Shown one piece after another: positions 37,735 to 44,878 of a stretch of 64,000 nt of DNA. The stretch is from NCBI RefSeq assembly GCF_002192415.1, contig NZ_CP021780.1, positions 4,278,001-4,342,000 on the forward strand. Direction: 5' to 3'. Each line of letters starts with the position of its first letter. Within the stretch, counting starts at the first letter, position 1. Below the pieces are notes generated by a model. That model ran no database searches, was not told the DNA's origin, and saw only the letters and a list, made by a program, of their open reading frames with translations. Origin of the DNA: Paenibacillus donghaensis. GTDB lineage: Bacteria; Bacillota; Bacilli; Paenibacillales; Paenibacillaceae. Both the position numbers and the translations under genes were made by a program.

Positions 37735-39227
37735 AAAAGGATACTGTCACTAAATTGACAACGAAATTGCTCTCCGGAGAGGACTTCTTCCTTCATTAAA
37801 ATGTCAAGGCAGTAATCAAACACGTTTCGCTGCTTCTCCAGCAGTTCATTGGTGCGGACCATCAGCTCATCCAGAATCTTGCTGTTCTCCTTCATTAGCT
37901 CTTCGGTGGTGACCATTTCCAGCTTGGCGATCCCCAGCGAGGTCAGGCCTGACTTCATCATCGTCTCCACAATGCTGAGCGCCTGGTCGAAATCCCCACG
38001 CGAGCCTGTACTGCGCCCGCCGTAATAGAGCTCCTCTGCGGACGCTCCGCCAAGTGCGATCATGATCTGATCCTCCAGGTAATCCTTCGTGTAGAGATAT
38101 TGCTCGACCTGTGGATTGTGACGCACATAACCAAGTGCCTGGCCGCGCGGTGTCAGTGTAACCTGGCTGACGCTGCCGGGACGCAGCATTTCGGCCATAA
38201 TTGCATGCCCCAACTCATGGATGGCGACCCGCTTCTTCTCTTCCTGGTTGGTCTCGCGGTCTGTCTTCTCACCCATCATCACCTTGTCGATCGCCATCGA
38301 CAGATGGCGCTGCTCCACTTCGCTCAGGTTCTCGCGCATCATGTAAATTGCCGCTTCGTTCATGACGCTCTCCAGCTGCGCTCCCGAGAAGCCGTAGGCT
38401 TCCTCAGCGATTCTGTCCAGACTTACCTCAGCATGCAGCGGCTTGTTCTTGGCATGCAGGTCCAGAATCGACTTACGGCCTTTCTTGTCCGGCATATCCA
38501 CTTGAATATGACGGTCGAAGCGGCCCGGTCGCGTTAAAGCCGAATCCAGCATCTCCTTGCGGTTAGTGGCGGCCACCAGCAGAATCCGCGGGGCTTCATT
38601 ATTGTAAATTCCGTCCATCTCGGTCAGCAGCTGATTAAGTGTCTGGTCGTATTCCCGCTGCTGCCCGCCTTCCCGTTTGCCGCCAATCACATCGATCTCA
38701 TCGATGAAGATAATCGCGCTCTCCTTGTTCTCCTTCAACGCACGTGTACGCGCATCCCGGAACAGGTCACGCACCCGTCCGGCGCCGACACCGACATACA
38801 TCTCCACGAACTCACTGCCGGAAGCCGCTACAAAAACAGAATCGGTGTAGTGGGCAGCAGCCTTGGCCATCAGCGTCTTCCCGGTTCCCGGAGGGCCTGT
38901 AAGCAGAATTCCCTTCAAGGGCCGGATACCGAACTTGCTGATCTCCTCATGCCGGATCAGGAAATCCAGCGCTTCACGCAGCTCCTGCTTGGCATGATCC
39001 TGGCCGCCGATTTCTTCAAAGGTCAGCTTGGAGGGACCGCTCTTCTTGCGTTTCTTGTCCGCTCCGGCGTTGACGGTCATTCCGCCGCGCAAGTGGGCGA
39101 TGATCAACAGCGCACCGATCATTCCTCCAGCGATAATGATAGGAAAGATATTGATTCCGACAAAAGCCATAAAAATCAGCAGTACGGGCACAAACCCGGC
39201 AATGATTTCTTTACTCCACTTAGGCAT
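37725..39227 (-). CDS. FtsH-like AAA+ membrane metalloprotease, short form
   Basis: Membrane-bound ATP-dependent zinc protease relative of FtsH (500 aa). Two adjoining membrane segments (about 8-47) have no extracellular domain between them, unlike classic FtsH of about 640 aa. The AAA domain has Walker A GPPGTGKT (about 111-118), Walker B IIFIDEID and the arginine-finger region ALTRPGRFDRH. The M41 protease domain has HELGH (about 336-340) and the third-ligand region GDFDQALSIVE. The C-terminus is shorter than in FtsH. It overlaps the preceding membrane-protein gene by 8 nt, which suggests a partner. The cell's main FtsH is probably elsewhere. Confidence 0.92.
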   Translation of the reverse strand: MPKWSKEIIAGFVPVLLIFMAFVGINIFPIIIAGGMIGALLIIAHLRGGMTVNAGADKKRKKSGPSKLTFEEIGGQDHAKQELREALDFLIRHEEISKFGIRPLKGILLTGPPGTGKTLMAKAAAHYTDSVFVAASGSEFVEMYVGVGAGRVRDLFRDARTRALKENKESAIIFIDEIDVIGGKREGGQQREYDQTLNQLLTEMDGIYNNEAPRILLVAATNRKEMLDSALTRPGRFDRHIQVDMPDKKGRKSILDLHAKNKPLHAEVSLDRIAEEAYGFSGAQLESVMNEAAIYMMRENLSEVEQRHLSMAIDKVMMGEKTDRETNQEEKKRVAIHELGHAIMAEMLRPGSVSQVTLTPRGQALGYVRHNPQVEQYLYTKDYLEDQIMIALGGASAEELYYGGRSTGSRGDFDQALSIVETMMKSGLTSLGIAKLEMVTTEELMKENSKILDELMVRTNELLEKQRNVFDYCLDILMKEEVLSGEQFRCQFSDSILLPA

Positions 39228-39762
39228 TATTCCATACCCCCATCGTAGCCGGCTGCCGCGGCAAAATAATAACCTTGCTCTCTTCGCCGCTGCTAAGGCT
39301 TACGTATACATTTTTTTCATCAATTTCAGTGGTCGCAACTATATCGCTATACTCAGAGTATTGCTGTTTAAGCATATCCAGCTTGCTGGGGATCAGTGTA
39401 TACTTGCGGCTCTCCATCGCTTCGGCCACCGAGAACATCGCTTTGTCCCAGTATTCATCCAGCAGAGCATTGGAGTGCTGCTCCACATCCAGCTTCAACG
39501 TCCGGCCTTCGATGACCGACTTGCCTTCAGCGGATACATACTGCATCAGCTCACGTAATTTAGTGCCAGGCTGCAAATCCAGTTTCAAAGTGACCTCACT
39601 GCGGTTAATAGATATTTGAGAATTCTTTACTCCCTGATATTGTGACACAATCTTCTGAAGCGGCTCCTGCAGGGCAAATTGCCGGTACAAGAACCATCCG
39701 CCGAACAACAGAGCAGCTGACAGTACAGACGTTAGCAGTATAGGTACAAGACGCAGTTTCAA
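39220..39762 (-). CDS. Single-pass membrane protein of unknown function, partner of the FtsH-like protease
   Basis: I do not recognise a family. About 180 aa from TTG 39760-39762, which follows GAGGAGG by 8 nt; the frame extends 6 codons further upstream but that start would sit on the ribosome site itself. One membrane segment lies near the N-terminus (LVPILLTSVLSAALLFGGWF), then about 150 residues outside, with alternating beta-like and helical stretches and no cysteines. Its end overlaps the start of the FtsH-like gene by 8 nt, so a substrate, adaptor or regulator role for that protease is plausible. TATAAT lies about 30 nt upstream. Confidence 0.8.
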   Translation of the reverse strand: MKLRLVPILLTSVLSAALLFGGWFLYRQFALQEPLQKIVSQYQGVKNSQISINRSEVTLKLDLQPGTKLRELMQYVSAEGKSVIEGRTLKLDVEQHSNALLDEYWDKAMFSVAEAMESRKYTLIPSKLDMLKQQYSEYSDIVATTEIDEKNVYVSLSSGEESKVIILPRQPATMGVWNNA

Positions 39763-39841
39763 GAAACGTCCTCCTCTCAAAAATGGGAAATCTATTATAC
39801 TTCTAAAATTATATCAGCATGTCCAGTGCTTTTCCGAGACT

Positions 39842-39861
39842 GACATGCTCTTAAGCATGTC
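39842..39861. promoter_or_regulatory. Inverted repeat GACATGCT-CTTA-AGCATGTC, possible operator
   Basis: Perfect 8-bp arms with a 4-nt loop, and a further half-site AGCATGTC near 39816, in the 273-bp divergent gap between the FtsH-like operon and the LD-carboxypeptidase gene. The position fits shared control. No known regulator is recognised. Confidence 0.4.
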
Positions 39862-39963
39862 TAAGTACAAATAGTAGTATATCATATGCGTATATACGAA
39901 ATCGAAAAAAGATGTGAATATATTTAAAATTTTCAGTTCTAATTTTTTCCTTATCTCTCCTTT

Positions 39964-39992
39964 TTGTACCTTAGCCGGCAATCTTGTTATAC
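39964..39992 (+). promoter_or_regulatory. Sigma-A promoter of the LD-carboxypeptidase gene
   Basis: TTGTAC (39964-39969) and TTATAC (39987-39992) are 17 bp apart, about 44 nt upstream of the start codon. Confidence 0.65.
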
Positions 39993-40035
39993 TAAGGAAT
40001 GCTGTACTATTTTATCGGCTGAACCGGAGGCAATT

Positions 40036-41049
40036 ATGATTAAATATCCGTATTTGGAACCAAACACAACCATCGGCGTAACCGCCCCTTCCTCCGGATT
40101 GAAGACAGAGCTTCATCCCTGGATGCATGCTGCAACCAGCCGTCTGAAGGCACAAGGCTACGTAGTGAACTGCGGTGAGACCGTATGGACCGAACAGAAG
40201 GCCAAATCGGCGCCTGCGCATATACGCGCAACGGAACTAAACGCCATGCTGACCGATGACAGCACCGGACTGATCTTCCCTCCCTGGGGCGGGGAGCTGC
40301 TGATTGAGACACTGGAGCATCTGAATCTGGAAGCCATCAAGCCGAAGTGGGTGCTGGGATACTCAGATATCAGCGTACTGCTGCTGGCGATCACCCTGCG
40401 GACGGGCATAGCCACGGCGCACGGCACCAATCTCGTCGATTTAAGAGGTGAGACTGATGATGAGACTACCGCGATGTGGCAGTCCATCTTAACTACCAAG
40501 ACTGGAGAGTCGATTGTCCAGCACTCCTCTGCAGCGTATCAGAAGGAATGGCCGGAGACGCCCTCTCCTACGGTTTTTAAGCTGACAGAGCCTACCGCCT
40601 GGAGAAGTATGTCAGGCGCCCCTGTCCGCATGCAGGGACGGCTGCTGGGCGGCTGCATCGATGTGATCCGGCATTTGATTGGCACCCCTTTCGGGGATGT
40701 CCGGCGTTTCCGCGAACAATTCATCAGTAATGAACCCATTGTATGGTTTCTGGAGAATTGCGAGCTGAATACCGTCGACCTACGCAGATCACTGGTGCAG
40801 ATGAAATTGGCAGGATGGTTTAAGCATTGCGCGGGTATTATGTTCGGCAGAAGCCCTGCCAACCGGCCTGTCGACGGCTATACTGCAGAGGATGTGTATG
40901 CAGATGTCGCTGCCGAGCTTCAGCTTCCGGTCATCTATGATATCGATTGCGGGCATGTGCCACCACAGCTTACTCTGATCAACGGTGCTTATGCCGAGAT
41001 TGAAGTCGCGAACGGCAGCGGCACGGTCCGTCAGACGTTCCGCCCATAG
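40036..41049 (+). CDS. LD-carboxypeptidase (peptidase family S66, LdcA/MccF-like)
   Basis: Serine peptidase that trims muropeptides between L- and D-residues in wall recycling, or in the MccF branch cleaves microcin-type compounds. About 337 aa from ATG 40036, preceded by GGAGG; the longer frame would start inside the promoter. The nucleophile lies in LGYSDISVLL, the catalytic glutamate probably in LENCELNTVDLRRSL, and the histidine in DIDCGHVPPQLTL. There is no signal peptide, so it acts in the cytoplasm. It has its own promoter and a bidirectional terminator. Which branch it belongs to cannot be settled by eye. Confidence 0.93.
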   Translation: MIKYPYLEPNTTIGVTAPSSGLKTELHPWMHAATSRLKAQGYVVNCGETVWTEQKAKSAPAHIRATELNAMLTDDSTGLIFPPWGGELLIETLEHLNLEAIKPKWVLGYSDISVLLLAITLRTGIATAHGTNLVDLRGETDDETTAMWQSILTTKTGESIVQHSSAAYQKEWPETPSPTVFKLTEPTAWRSMSGAPVRMQGRLLGGCIDVIRHLIGTPFGDVRRFREQFISNEPIVWFLENCELNTVDLRRSLVQMKLAGWFKHCAGIMFGRSPANRPVDGYTAEDVYADVAAELQLPVIYDIDCGHVPPQLTLINGAYAEIEVANGSGTVRQTFRP

Positions 41050-41096
41050 CTGCGTTAACGACTGATACCGCAGGACTTTCGCTAACCCGGCAAACA

Positions 41097-41138
41097 AAAA
41101 GAGACATACAAACTACTGTTAGTTTGTATGTCTCTTTT
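41097..41138. terminator. Bidirectional terminator after the LD-carboxypeptidase gene
   Basis: AAAAGAGACATACAAAC (41097-41113) and GTTTGTATGTCTCTTTT (41122-41138) form a perfect 17-bp stem with A and T tracts on both sides. Confidence 0.95.
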
Positions 41139-41299
41139 ATTGTATATTGAGTATTACATTCCTCAAAGGGAACCCGCTGCTTGTCTTTTAGGGCTGGTTG
41201 ATCAGACTGTCACTTGCGTGCAATATGGGTTACTACTTAGGACCCAGCGAGTGTTTATAAGGTAGCCTTGGAAGGTTCGGAGCAAATAGATGCGAAAGT

Positions 41300-41581
41300 G
41301 GTTACTACTTAGGACCCCAGCCATTCCCAAGTAGGTTTGTGCCTTCGGAGTAGTACAACAGAGGTGGCTATGGGGAAAAACTACCGTTAATACCTGGCTC
41401 ATGCTCGATTGTCGTGGCTTATAGGGAAAAGTGACCACTACATCGTCCATTTAGGGCTTTTCGGAGCGGATAGGATCTCATTAGTGGTAAAAATTCCCTA
41501 TAAGCTCGCCAGAACGCCCAACCTTCGTCCAACTAGCGGTAGAATTTCCCTATCATTCCTCACTGGACCTAAGTAGTAACC
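41300..41581. mobile_element. 282-bp MITE-like element (element A) in a class-1 hairpin loop
   Basis: Ends are GGTTACTACTTAGG and its exact complement CCTAAGTAGTAACC. The 6-bp GAAAGT is duplicated at 41294-41299 and 41582-41587; it is the loop of the class-1 hairpin TGC-GAAAGT-GCA. Inside are four copies of a GGGAAAA..TACC..TAA motif, two forward (GGG near 41373 and 41424) and two inverted (CCC near 41496 and 41548), 51-52 bp apart within each pair. There is no reading frame. It is colinear with the reverse complement of the element at 51921. Confidence 0.8.
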
Positions 41582-41648
41582 GAAAGTGCAACTAAATTCG
41601 AGTAAATCAAGCGTCTTACGCTCAAATGCCCAAATTAGATGTATTATT

Positions 41649-42076
41649 GGTTACTACTTAGGCCCCCCTGGTGTTCCTTGTGTTACTCGTCCGAGCCTGT
41701 CCTACCACACCGCGCGACAAGGAGGCTAAGCATAACAAAGGAAGGCTGTCGCCGGTAACCAGCGCTTAACTTTCAGACTACTAACGGACTCAGGAGCCTC
41801 TATTTGCTGTAAAAAGGCTGTTTTGCAGGTCTAACGGACTCAGGAGCCCCTATTCAAGCCGAAACTCACTAGTTAAGGCCTGTTTTTCCGATATAGAGGC
41901 TATGCGGTCCGTTACATTCCAAACCAGCGCAGAAATGAGGAAATTGGAGCTATACGGTCCGTTAGGACGTAGGTTACCTGAAGTTCGGGTGGGGGAGGGT
42001 TTGGATTACGGTAGTGCGATCCCCTTACCTTCGCAAGTAAACCTTCTATATCCTCGCAGGGTCCTAAGTAGTTACT
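41649..42076. mobile_element. 428-bp MITE-like element (element B) in a class-1 hairpin loop
   Basis: It starts GGTTACTACTTAGG and ends CCTAAGTAGTTACT (two mismatches in the terminal repeat), flanked by ATTATT at 41643-41648 and 42077-42082. The core differs from element A. It carries two forward copies of CTAACGGACTCAGGAGCC (41781, 41831; 50 bp apart) and two inverted copies of TA(T/C)GGTCCGTTA type (near 41904 and 41954; 50 bp apart). There is no supportable reading frame. Confidence 0.75.
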
Positions 42077-42298
42077 ATTATTGCATCTATTTCCTCCAAA
42101 ACGGAAAAAATCCGCCCATTAGATGCATATTCGCAACTAAATCTCCAAAACTGCTCAATAGGACTGCCAGCCAGCGATAAGTCCACTGACAAACTCAGTT
42201 ATCGGCTCCAAAAGCAGCAATGCGGATATCACGATTCCCGCTGCAGAGGCTCTGGTTCTGCTCTTCATTATACAAATCTCCTCCAATAATAAAAATTA

Positions 42299-42817
42299 CT
42301 ATTGCTGTGGCAGATTATACCCCTCACCGATTTCGGTTCCGTCGGCGAAGCGGAAGAACTTGTAATGATAGATTCCTTCCTGCTGGTAGAACAGCTGCCA
42401 CACATATTCTCCGTTAAACACGCCCGGCAGCAGCCGCTCCACCTTGATGCCGGGAAGCTGCGACTTGATGATAGCGCGGACCTGCTCCTCCGAGGTTCCC
42501 TTGCTGATCTCTTCGCCGTACACGGCGTTCTCGCCTTCCGCAGCTGTGCCTCCGGGCAGGAAGCGGACCCACACCATCAGCTCTTGTCCGGCAGCATTGT
42601 TCCCGGTCAGCACCCAATAGATTGCTTCTTCACCCCAGACGGATTTCTGCGCTTTGGATATTTCGGTTAGTCCGGCCTGGGTTCGGGCAATATCCTCGGC
42701 AATTTGCTGCTCGCCCCATTGAGATTTCATGATATAGGCATAGAACTGGATTAATCCCACTACCAGGAGCACAATCAGTACCGATCCCAGCAGGATCCAT
42801 TTTCTCCTTTTCTTCAA
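42299..42817 (-). CDS. tseB: TseB/YpmB-like cell-wall elongation protein (DUF5590)
   Basis: Single-pass membrane protein, 172 aa: basic start MKKRRKW, membrane segment ILLGSVLIVLLVVGLIQFYAY, then an extracellular domain with two cystatin/PepSY-like repeats (SVWGEEAIYWVLTGNN, VWVRFLPGG, GEYVWQLFYQQEGIYHYKFFRFADG). B. subtilis YpmB/TseB supports PBP2A in rod-shaped elongation. Position between dinG and asnS matches Bacillus gene order, although rex and a deaminase gene lie between it and dinG here and aspB is missing. Confidence 0.85.
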   Translation of the reverse strand: MKKRRKWILLGSVLIVLLVVGLIQFYAYIMKSQWGEQQIAEDIARTQAGLTEISKAQKSVWGEEAIYWVLTGNNAAGQELMVWVRFLPGGTAAEGENAVYGEEISKGTSEEQVRAIIKSQLPGIKVERLLPGVFNGEYVWQLFYQQEGIYHYKFFRFADGTEIGEGYNLPQQ

Positions 42818-42857
42818 GGTACAGCTCCCTTTCTTACAGCCTTATACGGCCTCTTAG

Positions 42858-44168
42858 TTATCGTTTCAGCAGACTCTCGAAGGTCTCCTGTGCCTTGCGG
42901 CGGATGGCTTCCTCATCTAATGTCAGGCAGGCGCCATGCTTCACGACCTGCTTGCCGTCCACCCAGACATGCTCCACGTCCCTGGCACTCGCGGAGTACA
43001 CTGCATGCGAGAGCAGGTCACTGTGAGGCAGCAGATGCGGCTGATCGATATCCAGCGCAATGAAGTCGGCCTTCATTCCCACCGCAAGCCGGCCCACATC
43101 CTTCAGGAACAAAGAGGCTGCACCATATTCCGTCGCCATACGCAGCGCCTCCGGGGCCGGAACCGCCGTCGGATCGCCGCTGATGCCTTTATGAAGCAGC
43201 GCCGCCAGGCGCATCTCCTCGAACAGATCGAGGTTGTTGTTGCTTGCCGCACTGTCTGTGCCCAACGACACCTTGACGCCTGCCTGCTGCAGGTCGACCA
43301 CCCGGGCGATTCCGCTCGCCAGCTTCAGGTTGCTGCCAGGATTATGGGACACGCCGACTTCATGGCGGGCCAGAATGGCGATCTCCTCGTCATTCAGATG
43401 AACGCCGTGCGCCACTAGTGAAGGGCGGGTGAAGAGGCCCAGCTTCTCCAGATGCTGCACAGGACGCAGACCGTATTCCGCGACATTCTGCTCGACCTCA
43501 CGTTTCGTCTCCGACATATGCGTATGCATCGGCAGATCATAATCATGCGCCGCCTGCACAAACTTCATGATATAATCCGGCGGACAGGTATACGGCGCAT
43601 GCGGAGAGAGCATCGTCGTAATCCGTCCGCCCGCCGCACCGTTCCAGTCACGGGCAAACTGCACCGCTCCAGCCAGCTTGCTGCTCTGCTCTTGCGGAGG
43701 GCAATGGCCCAGGACACCACGCGTCAGAACCGCGCGGATACCCGACAGCTCCGCCACTTCAGCTACGCGGTCCATATGGATATACATATCAAGGAAGGTT
43801 GTAGTCCCGCCTTTGAGCATCTCCAGAACGGACAGAGAAGTGCCCCAGTATATATCCTCGGCAGTAAATTTTGCTTCCATCGGCCACATTTTGTCCCTCA
43901 GCCATACCTGCAGGGCAAGATCGTCGCCATATCCGCGCAGCAGCGACATCGCCGCATGACCATGCGTATTGACCAGGCCTGGCAGAAACAACAGCCGGCT
44001 GCCATCCACAATAGTTGTTGTACCGGCTCCGGCTTCAGACCAAGGCTCATCTGTACCTATGTAAGTGATGGTGCCGTCTTCTATACTCATATATCCTTGC
44101 AGAACCGGTTTCTCCGCTCCCGGAATCAGAAATCGTCCGTTTCGGATGAGCGTCCTATTGCTGCTCAT
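42858..44168 (-). CDS. mtaD: 5-methylthioadenosine/S-adenosylhomocysteine deaminase (amidohydrolase)
   Basis: Metal-dependent cytoplasmic deaminase of the TrzN/ATZ-like amidohydrolase group, acting on MTA or SAH. About 436 aa from ATG 44166-44168, preceded by GAGGTG; the frame runs on to 44252 without support. Motifs: LVNTHGHAAMSLLRGYGDDL (metal HxH), HMSETKREVEQN, SLVAHGVHLNDEEI, SLGTDSAASNNNLDLFEEM. Its start overlaps the rex end by 14 nt, so the two are coupled. It could instead deaminate a related purine; the family contains several specificities. Confidence 0.88.
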   Translation of the reverse strand: MSSNRTLIRNGRFLIPGAEKPVLQGYMSIEDGTITYIGTDEPWSEAGAGTTTIVDGSRLLFLPGLVNTHGHAAMSLLRGYGDDLALQVWLRDKMWPMEAKFTAEDIYWGTSLSVLEMLKGGTTTFLDMYIHMDRVAEVAELSGIRAVLTRGVLGHCPPQEQSSKLAGAVQFARDWNGAAGGRITTMLSPHAPYTCPPDYIMKFVQAAHDYDLPMHTHMSETKREVEQNVAEYGLRPVQHLEKLGLFTRPSLVAHGVHLNDEEIAILARHEVGVSHNPGSNLKLASGIARVVDLQQAGVKVSLGTDSAASNNNLDLFEEMRLAALLHKGISGDPTAVPAPEALRMATEYGAASLFLKDVGRLAVGMKADFIALDIDQPHLLPHSDLLSHAVYSASARDVEHVWVDGKQVVKHGACLTLDEEAIRRKAQETFESLLKR

Positions 44169-44820
44169 TGACCGGCACCTCTTCCGCATCTTCCTTTCCG
44201 TCATGCAGATAATAAGCCAGACTCTGCAGGTCCGTTGTGAAATCCGCGGCATGAATCCGCACGTTGGCCGGGGTTCTGAGGATTACCGGAGCGAAGTTAA
44301 GAATCGCTTCAATTCCGGCTCCGACCAGGATATCCGCCACATTCTGTGCTTCCGTATCCGGTACTGTAATAATTCCGATGCGGATACCCTGGGCGCGGAT
44401 GGTACTATCCAGCTCTTCCATCGGCTGCACGGTCAGGGAGTTGATGTTCTGCCCGATCTTGGGCGTATAGGAATCGAACACCGCCGTAATCTTCATGGTA
44501 TCCTTCAAATATGCATTGTAGTTGGACAAGGCGTGGCCCAGATTACCGGCCCCCACCAGCGCCACATTGATCTGCTGGTCCAGCTTGAGGATATGACGGA
44601 TCTTCTCAATCAGGTAAGAGACATCATAGCCAATGCCTTTGCGGCCAAAATCGCCAAAATAAGCCAGATCCTTGCGGATCTGGGCCGGGTTGAGATCCAG
44701 CTTCTGTCCCAGCTCCTGGGACGAAACGGTAGCGATCTCGCGTTTCAGGAGATCGTTCAGGAAACGCAAGTATACAGGCAGTCTGCGGACCACCGCCTCT
44801 GATATTTTATCCGATTTCAT
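44155..44820 (-). CDS. rex: Redox-sensing transcriptional repressor Rex
   Basis: Represses fermentation and respiration genes when NADH is low. The ATG at 44818-44820 follows TTAGGAGGAGAAC and gives 221 aa, the usual length. The N-terminal winged helix KISEAVVRRLPVYLRFLNDLL and TVSSQELGQKLDLNPAQIRKDLAYFGDFGRKGIGY is very typical. The Rossmann domain has ALVGAGNLGHAL for NAD(H). No clear Rex operator was found directly upstream. ackA and qcrABC are plausible regulon members, but no operator was found for them either. Confidence 0.97.
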   Translation of the reverse strand: MKSDKISEAVVRRLPVYLRFLNDLLKREIATVSSQELGQKLDLNPAQIRKDLAYFGDFGRKGIGYDVSYLIEKIRHILKLDQQINVALVGAGNLGHALSNYNAYLKDTMKITAVFDSYTPKIGQNINSLTVQPMEELDSTIRAQGIRIGIITVPDTEAQNVADILVGAGIEAILNFAPVILRTPANVRIHAADFTTDLQSLAYYLHDGKEDAEEVPVNEQQ

Positions 44821-44878
44821 GTGTTCTCCTCCTAAATTATATTGGGTACAACAGTTAAACGTTAGGAGTAGTGCGGCG

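Larger units (their letters stand above)
41219..42141. repeat. Repeat island: class-1 element interrupted by two inserted elements
   Basis: The 1,249-bp gap 41050-42298 has no supportable gene. It holds a class-1 element with cores at 41291 (forward), 41640 (inverted) and 42124 (inverted). Removing the 282-bp element at 41300 with one GAAAGT copy, and the 428-bp element at 41649 with one ATTATT copy, gives core spacings of exactly 61 and 50 bp, as in the intact copies. A forward core remnant at 41219 is joined to a lone element end (GGGTTACTACTTAGGACCC). Positions 42142-42298 show nothing I can name. Confidence 0.85.

Noticed and set aside
41202..41450. 82-aa minus-strand frame in the repeat island
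   Set aside because: It crosses the boundary of element A and its target duplication, so it cannot be an old coding gene.
41649..42076. Autonomous insertion sequence
   Set aside because: Neither this element nor the other two encodes a transposase, so they are at most non-autonomous elements.
41902..42180. 92-aa plus-strand frame in element B
   Set aside because: It spans the right end of element B into the host repeat and has no ribosome site.
44821..44878. Rex operator upstream of rex
   Set aside because: Only GTTGTACCC is similar; the symmetric TTGTGAA-type half-sites are absent.
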